DNA of 16,589 nt from WLMZ01 sp039920665 (GTDB taxonomy: Bacteria; Actinomycetota; Acidimicrobiia; Acidimicrobiales; Ilumatobacteraceae). The position numbers and the translations under genes were made by a program. The DNA lies in contig JBDSDH010000031.1 of the NCBI GenBank assembly GCA_039920665.1, positions 1 to 16,589 of the forward strand. Direction: 5' to 3'. Numbering within the stretch: position 1 is the first letter of the stretch; each line of letters starts with the position of its first letter. Of this stretch, positions 6,702 to 13,504 are shown piece after piece. Under the pieces are notes generated by a model. It searched no databases and had not been told where the DNA came from. It worked only from the letters and a program-made list of their open reading frames with translations.

Positions 6702-7580
6702 TCAGGTCGCGACCAAGCCGAGTTCGACCCATCGGGTGCGGTCCGCGATCACGCCGAGGCCACCGAGGAACGTCGTCAGCTTGCCGAGACCAGCGACCAC
6801 GTGGGCGCAATAGTTGGGATTGGCGCGAGCGATCTCGAATCCGTTGTCGATACCGAGTTCGTCGAACACCGCTGGGTCGAGGCTCAGCGAGACGATTGCT
6901 CCGATCAGATCGGGAGCTGCCGAGATCACGATTTCACGTTCGGCGTCGGCCAACGCCGGCCAGATCTCGGCGAGGTAGGTCTTGGCGAAGCTGACGTGAC
7001 GAGCCTCTTCCATGACGTGCAACTTGGCGATTTGGCGAGACGTTGCGTGAACCCGCTCGTCGCGCATCGAGATTCGGTTGGCGTAGTCGAGCAACTCTTC
7101 GATCGCGAGGATCAGCAGGTACGACAAAGCCCGACCCTCGGCGCTCTGGTCGAGAGCGAGCGGACGAGTCGGCCCGTACGCCGGAGTGCCGCCACGGCGG
7201 ATGTACTCGCCGAACATGCTCGAGTGGCGGCACTCGTCCGCGACTTCGATCAGCAGGTACCGATGCATTGGATCCTTGACGTCGATGTGAACCAGATGGC
7301 CGAGCACGATCTGCATCAGCGCGTTCTCGAACCAGATCGCGGCGCCGCACAGTGCCGCCATTTCGTGCCGGCTGTACGTGATCTGTTCCGCCTCGGACAT
7401 CGCGGACCAGGCATCGGTGCCGTACAGCGACAGGAACTCAGGCGGCAGGTGGAACGCGCTGTCGTCGATCGGCCGTTCCCAGTCGACGTCGGTGAACGGG
7501 TCGAGGGTCAACCGTTGCGATGCGGCAGTGAGTTGCTCCGAGCGGGCGGCTGTGCGGGGAAGGGCGAACGTGGTGCTCAT
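6702..7580 (-). CDS. AurF-like diiron oxygenase
   Basis: Cytosolic non-haem diiron protein of 292 residues in the AurF (p-aminobenzoate N-oxygenase) family, whose characterised members oxidise arylamines using O2. All seven metal ligands expected from AurF can be placed: E85 (AIWFENA), E116 and H119 (ADECRHSSMF), E161 (AIEELLDYANR), and H188, E192, H195 (LHVMEEARHVSF). The spacing E-x2-H, 27 residues from Glu to His, and H-x3-E-x2-H matches AurF. The protein is mostly helical as expected. Many actinobacterial homologues are uncharacterised and sit beside regulators, not in antibiotic clusters, so the substrate stays open (arylamine, fatty acyl chain or other). The ATG at 7580 is 6 nt after a CATGAT -10 box, implying a leaderless message. 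It is divergent from a MerR-family regulator, and paired palindromes in the gap suggest tight control. Confidence 0.87.
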   Translation of the reverse strand: MSTTFALPRTAARSEQLTAASQRLTLDPFTDVDWERPIDDSAFHLPPEFLSLYGTDAWSAMSEAEQITYSRHEMAALCGAAIWFENALMQIVLGHLVHIDVKDPMHRYLLIEVADECRHSSMFGEYIRRGGTPAYGPTRPLALDQSAEGRALSYLLILAIEELLDYANRISMRDERVHATSRQIAKLHVMEEARHVSFAKTYLAEIWPALADAEREIVISAAPDLIGAIVSLSLDPAVFDELGIDNGFEIARANPNYCAHVVAGLGKLTTFLGGLGVIADRTRWVELGLVAT

Positions 7581-7586
7581 GGGTCC

Positions 7587-7615
7587 ATCATGACCATGAC
7601 AGTGATCACTGTCAA
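7587..7615 (-). promoter_or_regulatory. Promoter of the diiron oxygenase gene
   Basis: On the minus strand a perfect -35 TTGACA (7610-7615), a 17-bp spacer and a -10 CATGAT (7587-7592) are followed by 6 nt and the ATG at 7580. Transcription would start at or next to the ATG. The palindrome at 7597-7614 overlaps the -35 and fills most of the spacer, so a bound protein would be placed to block, or in the MerR manner remodel, this promoter. Confidence 0.72.
7597..7614. promoter_or_regulatory. Perfect 18-bp palindromic operator, site 1
   Basis: TGACAGTGATCACTGTCA is a perfect inverted repeat lying over the -35 and spacer of the diiron oxygenase promoter. Its outer arms, TGACAGT and ACTGTCA, are repeated exactly in site 2, centred 26 bp away. 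The likely ligand is the MerR-family protein encoded alongside. Confidence 0.78.
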
Positions 7616-7621
7616 CGTATT

Positions 7622-7649
7622 CTGACAGTGAATACTGTCACGGTACGAT
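7622..7649 (+). promoter_or_regulatory. Promoter of the MerR-family regulator gene
   Basis: On the plus strand -35 CTGACA (7622-7627), a 16-bp spacer and -10 TACGAT (7644-7649) end 4 nt before the ATG at 7654, so the message would be leaderless or nearly so. Operator site 2 covers the -35 and most of the spacer, mirroring the arrangement on the other strand and implying autoregulation. Confidence 0.65.
7623..7640. promoter_or_regulatory. 18-bp palindromic operator, site 2
   Basis: TGACAGTGAATACTGTCA has the same 7-bp arms as site 1 around a non-symmetrical 4-bp centre (GAAT instead of GATC). It overlaps the -35 of the regulator's own promoter. Confidence 0.76.
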
Positions 7650-7653
7650 CAGA

Positions 7654-8490
7654 ATGTGGTTGACTGTCGTTGTGACCGATGTTGCCGACAATGCCAAATC
7701 CGACTCGAATTCCGATCAGGCAGCCGACGGGTTCAGCCTGGCCGAACTCGCCACGCAGAGCGGCGTCAGCGTTCGAACGATCCGCTTCTACCAGGCAGAA
7801 CACCTGCTACCCCGGCCGGCCAAGCGCGGCCGAGATGCCGTCTACGGAGCGACCCATGTCGAGCGGCTGGCGGTGGTCGCCGATCTTCGCGACCGGGGAC
7901 TGAGCCTGCAGACGATCAAGGCATTGGTGGCCGAAGAGAATCCGACGCGGACGATCTCGGAGTGGCTGGGCGTCGATGCAACGCTCAGCGCACCGTGGTC
8001 CGACGATCGTCCGCGCACGGTCAGCCACGACGAACTCGTCGCCACGATCAACCGCATCACCGACAGCCGTCCTGGTCTGATCGGCGAACTGCAGGACCGC
8101 GGCTACCTGCAGCCGGAGCGCAACGGCAACTGGACCGTGCCCAGCCCAGCGCTGCTCGATCACGCCCTGCAACTCCGCCGGGCCGGGATCGACATCGACA
8201 TCTCCGGCAAGATCCGCGATCTGCTCCGACGTCGGTTGGCCAAGGCCGTCGATGACACCGTGGCGCTGATCCTCGACCGATCCGGTGCTGGTTTCGCCGG
8301 TGATGCAACACCGGACGAGGTCGCGACAGCGGTCGGTGCGTTACGCCCGATCGCTCGCGACATGTCGAGCGTGATCCTCGCCCAGGAGGTCGAACGGGCA
8401 CTCGCCGCGCTCGTTCGCTCAGGTCCGAAGTCCGTTCGCAAACGCTCCGGCAGTTCGGGCGGCCGGTCGTCACGGTCGACCACCGCCTGA
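7654..8490 (+). CDS. MerR-family transcriptional regulator
   Basis: DNA-binding regulator of 278 residues. A MerR-type winged helix lies at about 27-95: FSLAELATQSGVSVRTIRFYQAEHLLPRP, then YGATHVERLAVVADLRDRGLSLQTIKALVAE. This includes the R-x-I-R-F/Y-Y motif of the recognition region and the second helix pair. The rest (about 100-278) is longer than the effector part of classical metal-sensing MerR proteins and has no cysteine, so a thiol-bound metal effector is unlikely. It probably dimerises and binds an organic ligand. The tail is Arg/Ser/Lys-rich. The residues before 25 are polar and may be disordered, so a start a few codons later is possible. It is divergent from the diiron oxygenase with two matching palindromes between, so it most likely represses or activates that gene and itself. 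Confidence 0.85.
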   Translation: MWLTVVVTDVADNAKSDSNSDQAADGFSLAELATQSGVSVRTIRFYQAEHLLPRPAKRGRDAVYGATHVERLAVVADLRDRGLSLQTIKALVAEENPTRTISEWLGVDATLSAPWSDDRPRTVSHDELVATINRITDSRPGLIGELQDRGYLQPERNGNWTVPSPALLDHALQLRRAGIDIDISGKIRDLLRRRLAKAVDDTVALILDRSGAGFAGDATPDEVATAVGALRPIARDMSSVILAQEVERALAALVRSGPKSVRKRSGSSGGRSSRSTTA

Positions 8491-8521
8491 CATCTTTGGC
8501 CGCAATGGTCAACGAATGACC

Positions 8522-8527
8522 TATTGT
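8522..8527 (+). promoter_or_regulatory. Putative -10 box (TATTGT) of modB, leaderless
   Basis: TATTGT is followed by 6 nt and the ATG at 8534. This spacing supports the 8534 start over the in-frame ATG at 8516, which would lie upstream of the predicted transcript start. No molybdate-operator (ModE-type) palindrome is seen here. Confidence 0.5.
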
Positions 8528-8533
8528 CACCGG

Positions 8534-9388
8534 ATGTCTGTCCGGCCGTTGCACCGATCTCGGCGCCGCACCAACGCCGAACGTCTGCCACTTCCGGCGC
8601 TGCTGATCGCGCTGATTGCAATCGCTTTCTTCAGCCTGCCGTTCGTCGGTCTGATCTGGCGGGCACCGTGGAGCAAGGCCTGGGACGTGCTCGGCCAAGA
8701 GTCGGTCCGCCAGGCGCTGTGGCTGTCGCTGACGTGCTCGCTGTGGGCGACCGGGTTCGCCCTGTTCTTCGGAATCCCGCTCGCGTGGCTGCTCGCTCGC
8801 GTCAACTTTCCTGGGCGCGGCGTCGTCCGTGCACTGTGCACGTTGTCGATGGTGTTGCCACCGGTGGTCGGTGGCGTCGCGTTGTTCTTCTCGTTCGGGC
8901 GCCGTGGGCTGTTCGGCCAATACCTCGACCGATGGTTCGATTTCCGCCTGCCGTTCACCACCTGGGGCGTTGTCGTCGCCCAGACCTTCGTCGCAATGCC
9001 GTTCCTGGTGCTCACGGTCGAAGCAGCGTTGCGTCAACTGGATCGGCGATTCGAAGACGCCGCGCGAACCCTCGGTGGCTCGCGTTGGTACGTGTTCCGG
9101 CGGGTCACACTGCCGACGATCCGCCCGGCTCTGATCGCCGGAGCGGTCCTGGCCTGGGCGCGAGCGCTCGGTGAATTCGGGGCGACCATCACCTTCGCCG
9201 GCAACTTCCCCGGCACGACCCAGACGATGCCCCTGGCCACGTATCTGGCGCTGGAGTCCAACCCGCAGGAAGCGCTGATCCTCAGCCTGGTGTTGATCGC
9301 TGTCTCGTTCGCGGTGCTGATCGGGCTGCGCGATCGGTGGCTCGGCGGCACCGGATCGCCTGCAACGACCGGTGCGGTCGTTCGCTGA
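8534..9388 (+). CDS. modB: Molybdate-type ABC transporter permease
   Basis: Inner-membrane channel subunit of an oxyanion ABC importer, 284 residues with about six hydrophobic spans (for example 22-42, 58-88, 100-121, 143-163, 197-212, 245-265). The cytosolic coupling loop (EAA loop) reads EDAARTLGGSRWYVFRRVTLP at about 174-194. The stretch ALGEFGATITFAGNFPGTTQTMPLATYLALE (about 211-241) is the ModB/CysT-type signature and is closest to molybdate permeases in my memory. Its stop overlaps the ATPase start (TGATG), so the two subunits are made together. No periplasmic binding protein gene (modA) is adjacent in the window, so the substrate assignment rests on sequence style. Tungstate or sulfate-type oxyanions are alternatives. 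Confidence 0.85.
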   Translation: MSVRPLHRSRRRTNAERLPLPALLIALIAIAFFSLPFVGLIWRAPWSKAWDVLGQESVRQALWLSLTCSLWATGFALFFGIPLAWLLARVNFPGRGVVRALCTLSMVLPPVVGGVALFFSFGRRGLFGQYLDRWFDFRLPFTTWGVVVAQTFVAMPFLVLTVEAALRQLDRRFEDAARTLGGSRWYVFRRVTLPTIRPALIAGAVLAWARALGEFGATITFAGNFPGTTQTMPLATYLALESNPQEALILSLVLIAVSFAVLIGLRDRWLGGTGSPATTGAVVR

Positions 9389-10452
9389 TGGAGGCTCTGG
9401 GCGTCGACGCCGACATCGAGATCCGGCTCGGCACGTTCGATCTGCAGGTGCAGTTGACCGTGCAGCCGGGCGAGGTGCTCGCGATCCTCGGGCCCAACGG
9501 TGCCGGCAAGTCCACACTGCTGCGTGCACTGGCCGGATTGATCTCGATCGGCGCCGGCCGAATCGCGATCGATGGCGAGAGCCTCGACGAACCCTCCTCC
9601 GGCGTGTTCGTACCTGCCGAACATCGGCCGATCGGCGTGGTCTTCCAGGACTACCTGCTGTTCAGCCACCTGAGTGCGATCGACAACGTGGCATTCGGCC
9701 TGCGCGCCAGGGGTGTCGCCAAGGCCGCTGCCCGAGCGACCGCCCGTGACTGGCTGACCAGGGTCGGCCTCGGTGATCACGCCGACCGCCGTCCCCGCTC
9801 ACTCTCGGGTGGGCAGGCCCAGAGAGTTGCGCTGGCCCGCGCCCTTGCGACGAATCCTCGTCTACTGCTGCTCGACGAGCCACTCGCCGCTCTCGACGTC
9901 GGCACCCGAAGCGGCGTCCGCCGAGACCTGCGCCGTCATCTCGAATCCTTCGACGGAATGCGGGTGATGGTCACCCACGATCCGGTCGATGCGTATGCGC
10001 TCGCTGATCGAGTCGCGATTCTCGATGCGGGTCGGGTCGTGCAGATCGGAACGATCAGCGAGGTGACCGCCCATCCCCGGTCGCGCTACGTAGCCGATCT
10101 GGTCGGCACCAATCTCGTCGTCGGCACCGCCGACGGTGGAGAACTCGTCACCGACTCGGGGGCACGGGTCGTCATCGCCGACTTACAACCGGGTCGGTCG
10201 TTCGCTGTGATCAGACCCCAGACCATCATCATCTCGCGTCACTCGACGCTCGACTCCAGCGCGCGCAATCTCTGGCAGGGGGTCGTCGGTGACATCGACC
10301 GGATGGGCGACAGGGTTCGGATCGGCATCGAAGGCCAACTCGCGTTGACGGCCGAGATCACATCGGCGGCTCTCGAATCGCTCCAGATCCGGCCCGGTGA
10401 CATGGTCTTCGCCTCGGCCAAGGCCACCGACATCGAGGCCTACCCGGTCTGA
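9388..10452 (+). CDS. modC: Molybdate-type ABC transporter ATP-binding protein
   Basis: Cytosolic ATPase subunit of 354 residues that powers the neighbouring permease. Nucleotide-binding motifs in order: Walker A GPNGAGKST (35-43), Q-loop VFQDYLLF (Q87), signature LSGGQAQRVALARAL (139-153), Walker B LLLLDEP (D163, E164) and H-loop MVTHDP (H197). The C-terminal 60 residues (about 292-352, ARNLWQGVVGDIDRMGDRVRIG to GDMVFASAKATDIEAYPV) form a TOBE/MOP-like domain, the oxyanion-binding regulatory domain found in ModC. That supports molybdate or tungstate over sulfate. The start ATG 9388 overlaps the permease stop by one base. A longer in-frame reading from 9337 exists but would lie wholly inside modB's conserved end. 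Confidence 0.88.
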   Translation: MEALGVDADIEIRLGTFDLQVQLTVQPGEVLAILGPNGAGKSTLLRALAGLISIGAGRIAIDGESLDEPSSGVFVPAEHRPIGVVFQDYLLFSHLSAIDNVAFGLRARGVAKAAARATARDWLTRVGLGDHADRRPRSLSGGQAQRVALARALATNPRLLLLDEPLAALDVGTRSGVRRDLRRHLESFDGMRVMVTHDPVDAYALADRVAILDAGRVVQIGTISEVTAHPRSRYVADLVGTNLVVGTADGGELVTDSGARVVIADLQPGRSFAVIRPQTIIISRHSTLDSSARNLWQGVVGDIDRMGDRVRIGIEGQLALTAEITSAALESLQIRPGDMVFASAKATDIEAYPV

Positions 10453-10473
10453 TCGGGAGCGTTCGTGCAGCCC

Positions 10474-10479
10474 TAGTCT
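10474..10479 (+). promoter_or_regulatory. Putative -10 box (TAGTCT), leaderless start for the YkgJ-like gene
   Basis: TAGTCT is followed by 6 nt and the ATG at 10486. It lies in the 33-bp gap after modC, suggesting that the downstream gene has its own promoter and is not simply part of the mod operon. Confidence 0.45.
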
Positions 10480-10485
10480 GGGCTG

Positions 10486-11169
10486 ATGGACCGCCCGTCG
10501 GCTGAAGCCACCGCACCGATTCCTGCCGGCGACTTCTCATCGTGGCTGGCCGAGATACAGGGTGCTCTTCGCGGCGACAACGATTCCGACGTGGCGTGCG
10601 GAACCTGTACGGCCTGTTGCACGGCGTCGCAGTTCATTCACATCTCCCCCGACGAGCGAGACGCGCTCGCCCACATTCCGACGGCGCTGCTCTTTGCGGC
10701 CCCGCGAATGCCGCCGGGCCATGTGTTGATGGGCTACGACCAGCACGGGCGGTGCCCGATGTTGATCGATAACCGCTGCTCGATCTACGAGCATCGGCCG
10801 CGCACCTGCCGCACGTATGACTGTCGGGTGCTGCCTGCTGCCGGGCTCCACATCGACGCCGACGACCGAGACAAGGTCCTCATCGCGCAACGGGCGCGGC
10901 GATGGGAGTTTTCTCATCCCACCGAGATCGACACCCGCCACCACCATGCCGTCGAACGAGCTGCTCGATTCCTGATCGAACATCGGCGCGATCTGTCGCC
11001 TGGAGTGGTGCCCCAGGCGGCCACGCCGATCGCAGTCGCTGCGATCGAAATCCACGATCTGTTCATCGACGGCGCTGATTCCTGTGAAGCCGGTGAAACT
11101 GGCGCCGCTGGCGCCGCCGGCGATGACACCGTCGATGTGACAGCGGTCGAGTTACGGCTCCGCCGCTGA
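10486..11169 (+). CDS. YkgJ-family cysteine cluster protein
   Basis: Small cytosolic protein of 227 residues in the YkgJ/CxxCxxCC family (Fe-S or zinc-chelating, function mostly unknown). Eight cysteines are arranged as in the family: ACGTCTACC (C38, C41, C44, C45), then GRCPMLIDNRCSIYEHRPRTCRTYDC (C90, C98, C108, C113), including the characteristic C-x-IYE-x-RP-x-x-CR-x-Y-x-C block. The region before 35 and the Ala/Gly-rich tail after about 190 look poorly conserved. In the family the cysteines bind a metal or cluster. Some members are linked to protein modification or flagellar lysine methylation, but nothing here shows that. It sits 33 bp after modC with a separate -10-like box, so a functional link with molybdate uptake is possible but unproven. 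Confidence 0.85.
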   Translation: MDRPSAEATAPIPAGDFSSWLAEIQGALRGDNDSDVACGTCTACCTASQFIHISPDERDALAHIPTALLFAAPRMPPGHVLMGYDQHGRCPMLIDNRCSIYEHRPRTCRTYDCRVLPAAGLHIDADDRDKVLIAQRARRWEFSHPTEIDTRHHHAVERAARFLIEHRRDLSPGVVPQAATPIAVAAIEIHDLFIDGADSCEAGETGAAGAAGDDTVDVTAVELRLRR

Positions 11170-11186
11170 TCAGCCGCCGGTCGGAC

Positions 11187-11495
11187 TCAGGAACCAGTGG
11201 TCTCGTCGGTCACCGTGCCGTCGCCGGCCTGCAGATCGCTGAGGCAACCAGCAACGTTCTCCTGGAATGCACCGAGGTCCGCCGCGGAGGCCTTGTTCTC
11301 GCTGATGTTGGTGATCTCGTCGTCGCTCATGCCCTTGACGACCTCCTTCAGGCAATCCTTCTGGGTCGTCGTGAGGGTGACACCCGCCTGCTTCTCGATG
11401 TCCTGGACGAGCTTGTCTCCGGTGCCTTCTTTGTCGACTCCGCATGCGGTCAACAGGCACAGCGCCGAGACGCCGGCAATGATGATCTTTTTCAT
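11187..11495 (-). CDS. Small secreted lipoprotein of unknown function
   Basis: Predicted lipoprotein of 102 residues. It has a basic start (MKK), a hydrophobic signal segment (IIIAGVSALCLL) and a lipobox LTAC with C18 as the lipidation site, so it is expected on the outer face of the cytoplasmic membrane. The mature part (about 84 residues) is acidic and helical-looking and contains two cysteines (C48 and C84) that could form a disulfide outside the cell. The ATG at 11495 is chosen because GGGAG lies about 6 nt upstream and because the signal peptide begins exactly there; the frame is open further upstream but shows no signal-like sequence. A TAGGTT box at 11552-11557 would give a leader of about 50 nt. 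No family is recognised. It is convergent with the YkgJ-like gene across 17 bp. Confidence 0.82.
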   Translation of the reverse strand: MKKIIIAGVSALCLLTACGVDKEGTGDKLVQDIEKQAGVTLTTTQKDCLKEVVKGMSDDEITNISENKASAADLGAFQENVAGCLSDLQAGDGTVTDETTGS

Positions 11496-11551
11496 GGTGC
11501 TCTCCCACCTCGGGCAATTCTTCGATCGCGCCGTTCGCAATCGACGGGGGA

Positions 11552-11557
11552 AACCTA
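11552..11557 (-). promoter_or_regulatory. Putative -10 box (TAGGTT) for the lipoprotein gene
   Basis: TAGGTT on the minus strand lies 56 bp before the ATG at 11495, giving a leader of about 50 nt that contains the Shine-Dalgarno GGGAG. Unlike the neighbouring genes this one would therefore be a leadered message. No clear -35 is seen. Confidence 0.35.
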
Positions 11558-11649
11558 GCAGTGGGCTGATCCAGGTCTGCTGGAGCTCGGGTAATGGTCT
11601 GACAAGCTCTCGCCAACGAGCGCACAACGAACCAACAACACGATGCTCG

Positions 11650-11655
11650 TAGAGT
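11650..11655 (+). promoter_or_regulatory. Putative -10 box (TAGAGT), leaderless start for the nucleoside hydrolase
   Basis: TAGAGT is followed by 8 nt and the ATG at 11664. This argues for that start over the in-frame ATG at 11643, which lies upstream of the box. Confidence 0.45.
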
Positions 11656-11663
11656 CGCTGGCC

Positions 11664-12593
11664 ATGACCGTGCCACTCAGCCTCGTGATCGACACCGACA
11701 CCGCATCCGATGATGCCGTTGCATTGTTGATGGCGGCTCGTTCACCGCACGCCACGATTCGAGCCGTGACCACCGTCGCCGGCAACGTCCCGCTGGCGAT
11801 GGCCACCCGCAATGCTCTCGTGACACTCGAGCTTGCCGGCGCCCGAGACGTACCGGTCTACGAAGGCCTCGCCCATCCACTGCTGCGCTCGTTGGGCACC
11901 GCCCAAGACGTGCACGGCAACGACGGGATGAGTGGCGTCGAGTTCGCCGATCCGACAATGACGGTCGACGGCGAGCACGCGGTCGATGCACTACGCCGGA
12001 TCGCCCGCGACGAGCCGGGCCGACACACCCTGGTCACCCTCGGGCCGCTGTCGACGATCGCGACCGCCTTGCTCGCCGATCCCTTGCTGATGACCAGGTT
12101 CCGTCGCGTCTACCTGATGGCCGGAGCATTCGACGGCGTCGGCAACGTGCACGCCGTCGGCGAGTTCAACGTGTGGGCAGACCCGGAGGCAGCGTCCATC
12201 GTGCTCGCCGCAGAGGGTGACAAGACCTTTGTTGGATGGGACATGTCATGGCGCTATGCGGTGATGAATCCCGACGAGCAGCGAGCCTTGCGGGCGGTTG
12301 GACCGCTCGGCGAGTTCGCCGTCGGCATCAACCGCTGCGTCGACGAGTTCGCCCGCGAGCACAGCGGATTGGTGGGCCTCGACCTGCCGGACCCGATCGC
12401 AATGGCCGTGGCACTCGATCCATCGATCGCCACGACTGAGGCGGTCACGGTGACGATCGGGGTCGACGACATCAGCCGTGGCGGCACGTTCGTCGATCGC
12501 CGCTTCCCACGGTCAGCTCCCAACGCGAACATCGTGCTCACGGTGGACGAGGCCCGGTTCAAGGCAATGTTGACCGCGGCCTGCTCGGCGTGA
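11664..12593 (+). CDS. Inosine-uridine-preferring nucleoside hydrolase family protein
   Basis: Cytosolic N-ribohydrolase of 309 residues, expected to cleave the N-glycosidic bond of a nucleoside to base and ribose for salvage. The Ca-binding N-terminal motif is present as VIDTDTASDDAVALLMA (D10, D12, D16, D17; the usual Pro-Gly after D-T-D is Thr-Ala here). Also seen are TTVAGN (N41), DVHGNDGMSG (82-91), LVTLGPLSTIATAL (123-136), MAGAF then GEFNVWADPEAA (N169) and LPDPIAMAVAL (D243). In the classical enzymes the Asp of that last motif is preceded by a catalytic His (HDP). Here it is Pro, so the leaving-group chemistry or substrate may differ, as in other non-canonical members. The start at 11664 matches family length and the promoter spacing. 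Convergent with the alpha/beta hydrolase across 26 bp. Confidence 0.86.
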   Translation: MTVPLSLVIDTDTASDDAVALLMAARSPHATIRAVTTVAGNVPLAMATRNALVTLELAGARDVPVYEGLAHPLLRSLGTAQDVHGNDGMSGVEFADPTMTVDGEHAVDALRRIARDEPGRHTLVTLGPLSTIATALLADPLLMTRFRRVYLMAGAFDGVGNVHAVGEFNVWADPEAASIVLAAEGDKTFVGWDMSWRYAVMNPDEQRALRAVGPLGEFAVGINRCVDEFAREHSGLVGLDLPDPIAMAVALDPSIATTEAVTVTIGVDDISRGGTFVDRRFPRSAPNANIVLTVDEARFKAMLTAACSA

Positions 12594-12619
12594 GCACGGT
12601 GTGAACTGCTCGGGCTTGA

Positions 12620-13396
12620 TCAGTGGGCCGACCAGAACCGAATCATCGCATCGGCCAATTCCTCGAACGCCTCCCAGTAGACCATGTGCCCACAGTCGAT
12701 GTGTTCGGTTGTGAGTTGCCCGGCGAAGAGTTGCATCAACGTCGATTCGGTGCGAGCGGTCACGAGCTGAGCCCGATCGGCGACCACCAACAGGGCCGGA
12801 CGAACCTCGATCATCGACGGCAATGGTTTGCTCATCTCACCCCACCCGGTGATGACGGCCGGGAGGTGGTATCGGAATCGGTAGCGGCCGTCCGCGCCGT
12901 GAACCAGATGCTGGCCGATGTCCTCCACCACCCCCGAGTGGGCGACATCGCTGAGGCCCTCGCTGTGGACTGCGGTGGCGACATCGATCGATTCCCAACT
13001 GTTGTTGCTGAGCGAGTCTTCAGCGCGTGCGGTGGCCCATTGTCCGGTCTGGTCAAGCGCCGGGTCGAGCATCACCAGCGAGCGCACTCGTTGCGGGGCT
13101 CTCGCCAACAGTGCGAGCGAGATCGCTCCACCGTAGGAATGTCCGACCACATCGATCTGATCGAGGCCCAACGAATCCAGGGTTTCGATCAGGTCGTCGA
13201 TGTGCCGGTCGATCGACCATGGGCCATCCGGGGTCGATCGACCGTGCCCGCGAAGATCGACCGCGATGGTTCGGCGCTGTGGCCAGGCCTCGGTGGCCAG
13301 ACGCCGGAAGCGAAGTCCGTGCGACTTGATGCCATGCACTGCCAGCAGCGGCGAGCCGTCCGGATCGCCGAGATCGTAGAAGTTCAGAATCGTCAC
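12620..13396 (-). CDS. Alpha/beta-fold hydrolase
   Basis: Serine hydrolase of 258 residues with the usual alpha/beta order. An oxyanion HG motif (LLAVHGIKSHG, about 18-27) and DLRGHGRST (47-55) precede the nucleophile elbow VVGHSYGG with S87. The general acid is probably D207 in LLVVADRAQ, although D111 in VMLDPA is an alternative. The catalytic histidine is H237 in IDCGHMVYWEA. A lid-like insertion lies between about 112 and 185. This is a cytosolic enzyme of esterase, lipase or C-C hydrolase type, and the substrate cannot be told. The start is GTG 13396, supported by a TAGGTT box whose end is 6 nt upstream, so the message is probably leaderless. It is divergent from the beta-phosphoglucomutase gene over 108 bp, with similar -10 boxes facing each way. 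Confidence 0.86.
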   Translation of the reverse strand: MTILNFYDLGDPDGSPLLAVHGIKSHGLRFRRLATEAWPQRRTIAVDLRGHGRSTPDGPWSIDRHIDDLIETLDSLGLDQIDVVGHSYGGAISLALLARAPQRVRSLVMLDPALDQTGQWATARAEDSLSNNSWESIDVATAVHSEGLSDVAHSGVVEDIGQHLVHGADGRYRFRYHLPAVITGWGEMSKPLPSMIEVRPALLVVADRAQLVTARTESTLMQLFAGQLTTEHIDCGHMVYWEAFEELADAMIRFWSAH

Positions 13397-13402
13397 AAAC
13401 GC

Positions 13403-13408
13403 AACCTA
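13403..13408 (-). promoter_or_regulatory. Putative -10 box (TAGGTT) of the alpha/beta hydrolase, leaderless
   Basis: TAGGTT on the minus strand is followed by 6 nt and the GTG start at 13396. It supports GTG as the true start, since no Shine-Dalgarno sequence is present. Confidence 0.5.
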
Positions 13409-13489
13409 CTGCCACGTCGAAGCGGGCCATCACGGTCGACGGCGAGAAGCCGCGATCCGACCGTCGCACGTCTCGCATGGATCGTGGGG

Positions 13490-13495
13490 TAGGTT
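13490..13495 (+). promoter_or_regulatory. Putative -10 box (TAGGTT) of the beta-phosphoglucomutase operon
   Basis: TAGGTT, identical to the box of the divergent hydrolase, ends 9 nt before the ATG at 13505. This predicts a leader of zero to three nucleotides. No recognisable sugar-responsive operator palindrome was seen between 13397 and 13504. Confidence 0.45.
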
Positions 13496-13504
13496 CTGAA
13501 CGGT

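Noticed and set aside
8516..8533. Upstream ATG start for modB
   Set aside because: It lies before the TATTGT box, so the predicted leaderless transcript would not include it, and the extra residues are not membrane-like.
8057..9529. Long antisense open frame (490 codons) across the MerR and mod genes
   Set aside because: It lies opposite modB and the starts of its neighbours, which are clearly conserved. Its product is Arg/Gln/Pro-rich low-complexity sequence, typical of antisense frames in high-GC DNA.
11643..11663. Upstream ATG start for the nucleoside hydrolase
   Set aside because: It lies before the TAGAGT box and adds seven residues not expected before the family's first strand.
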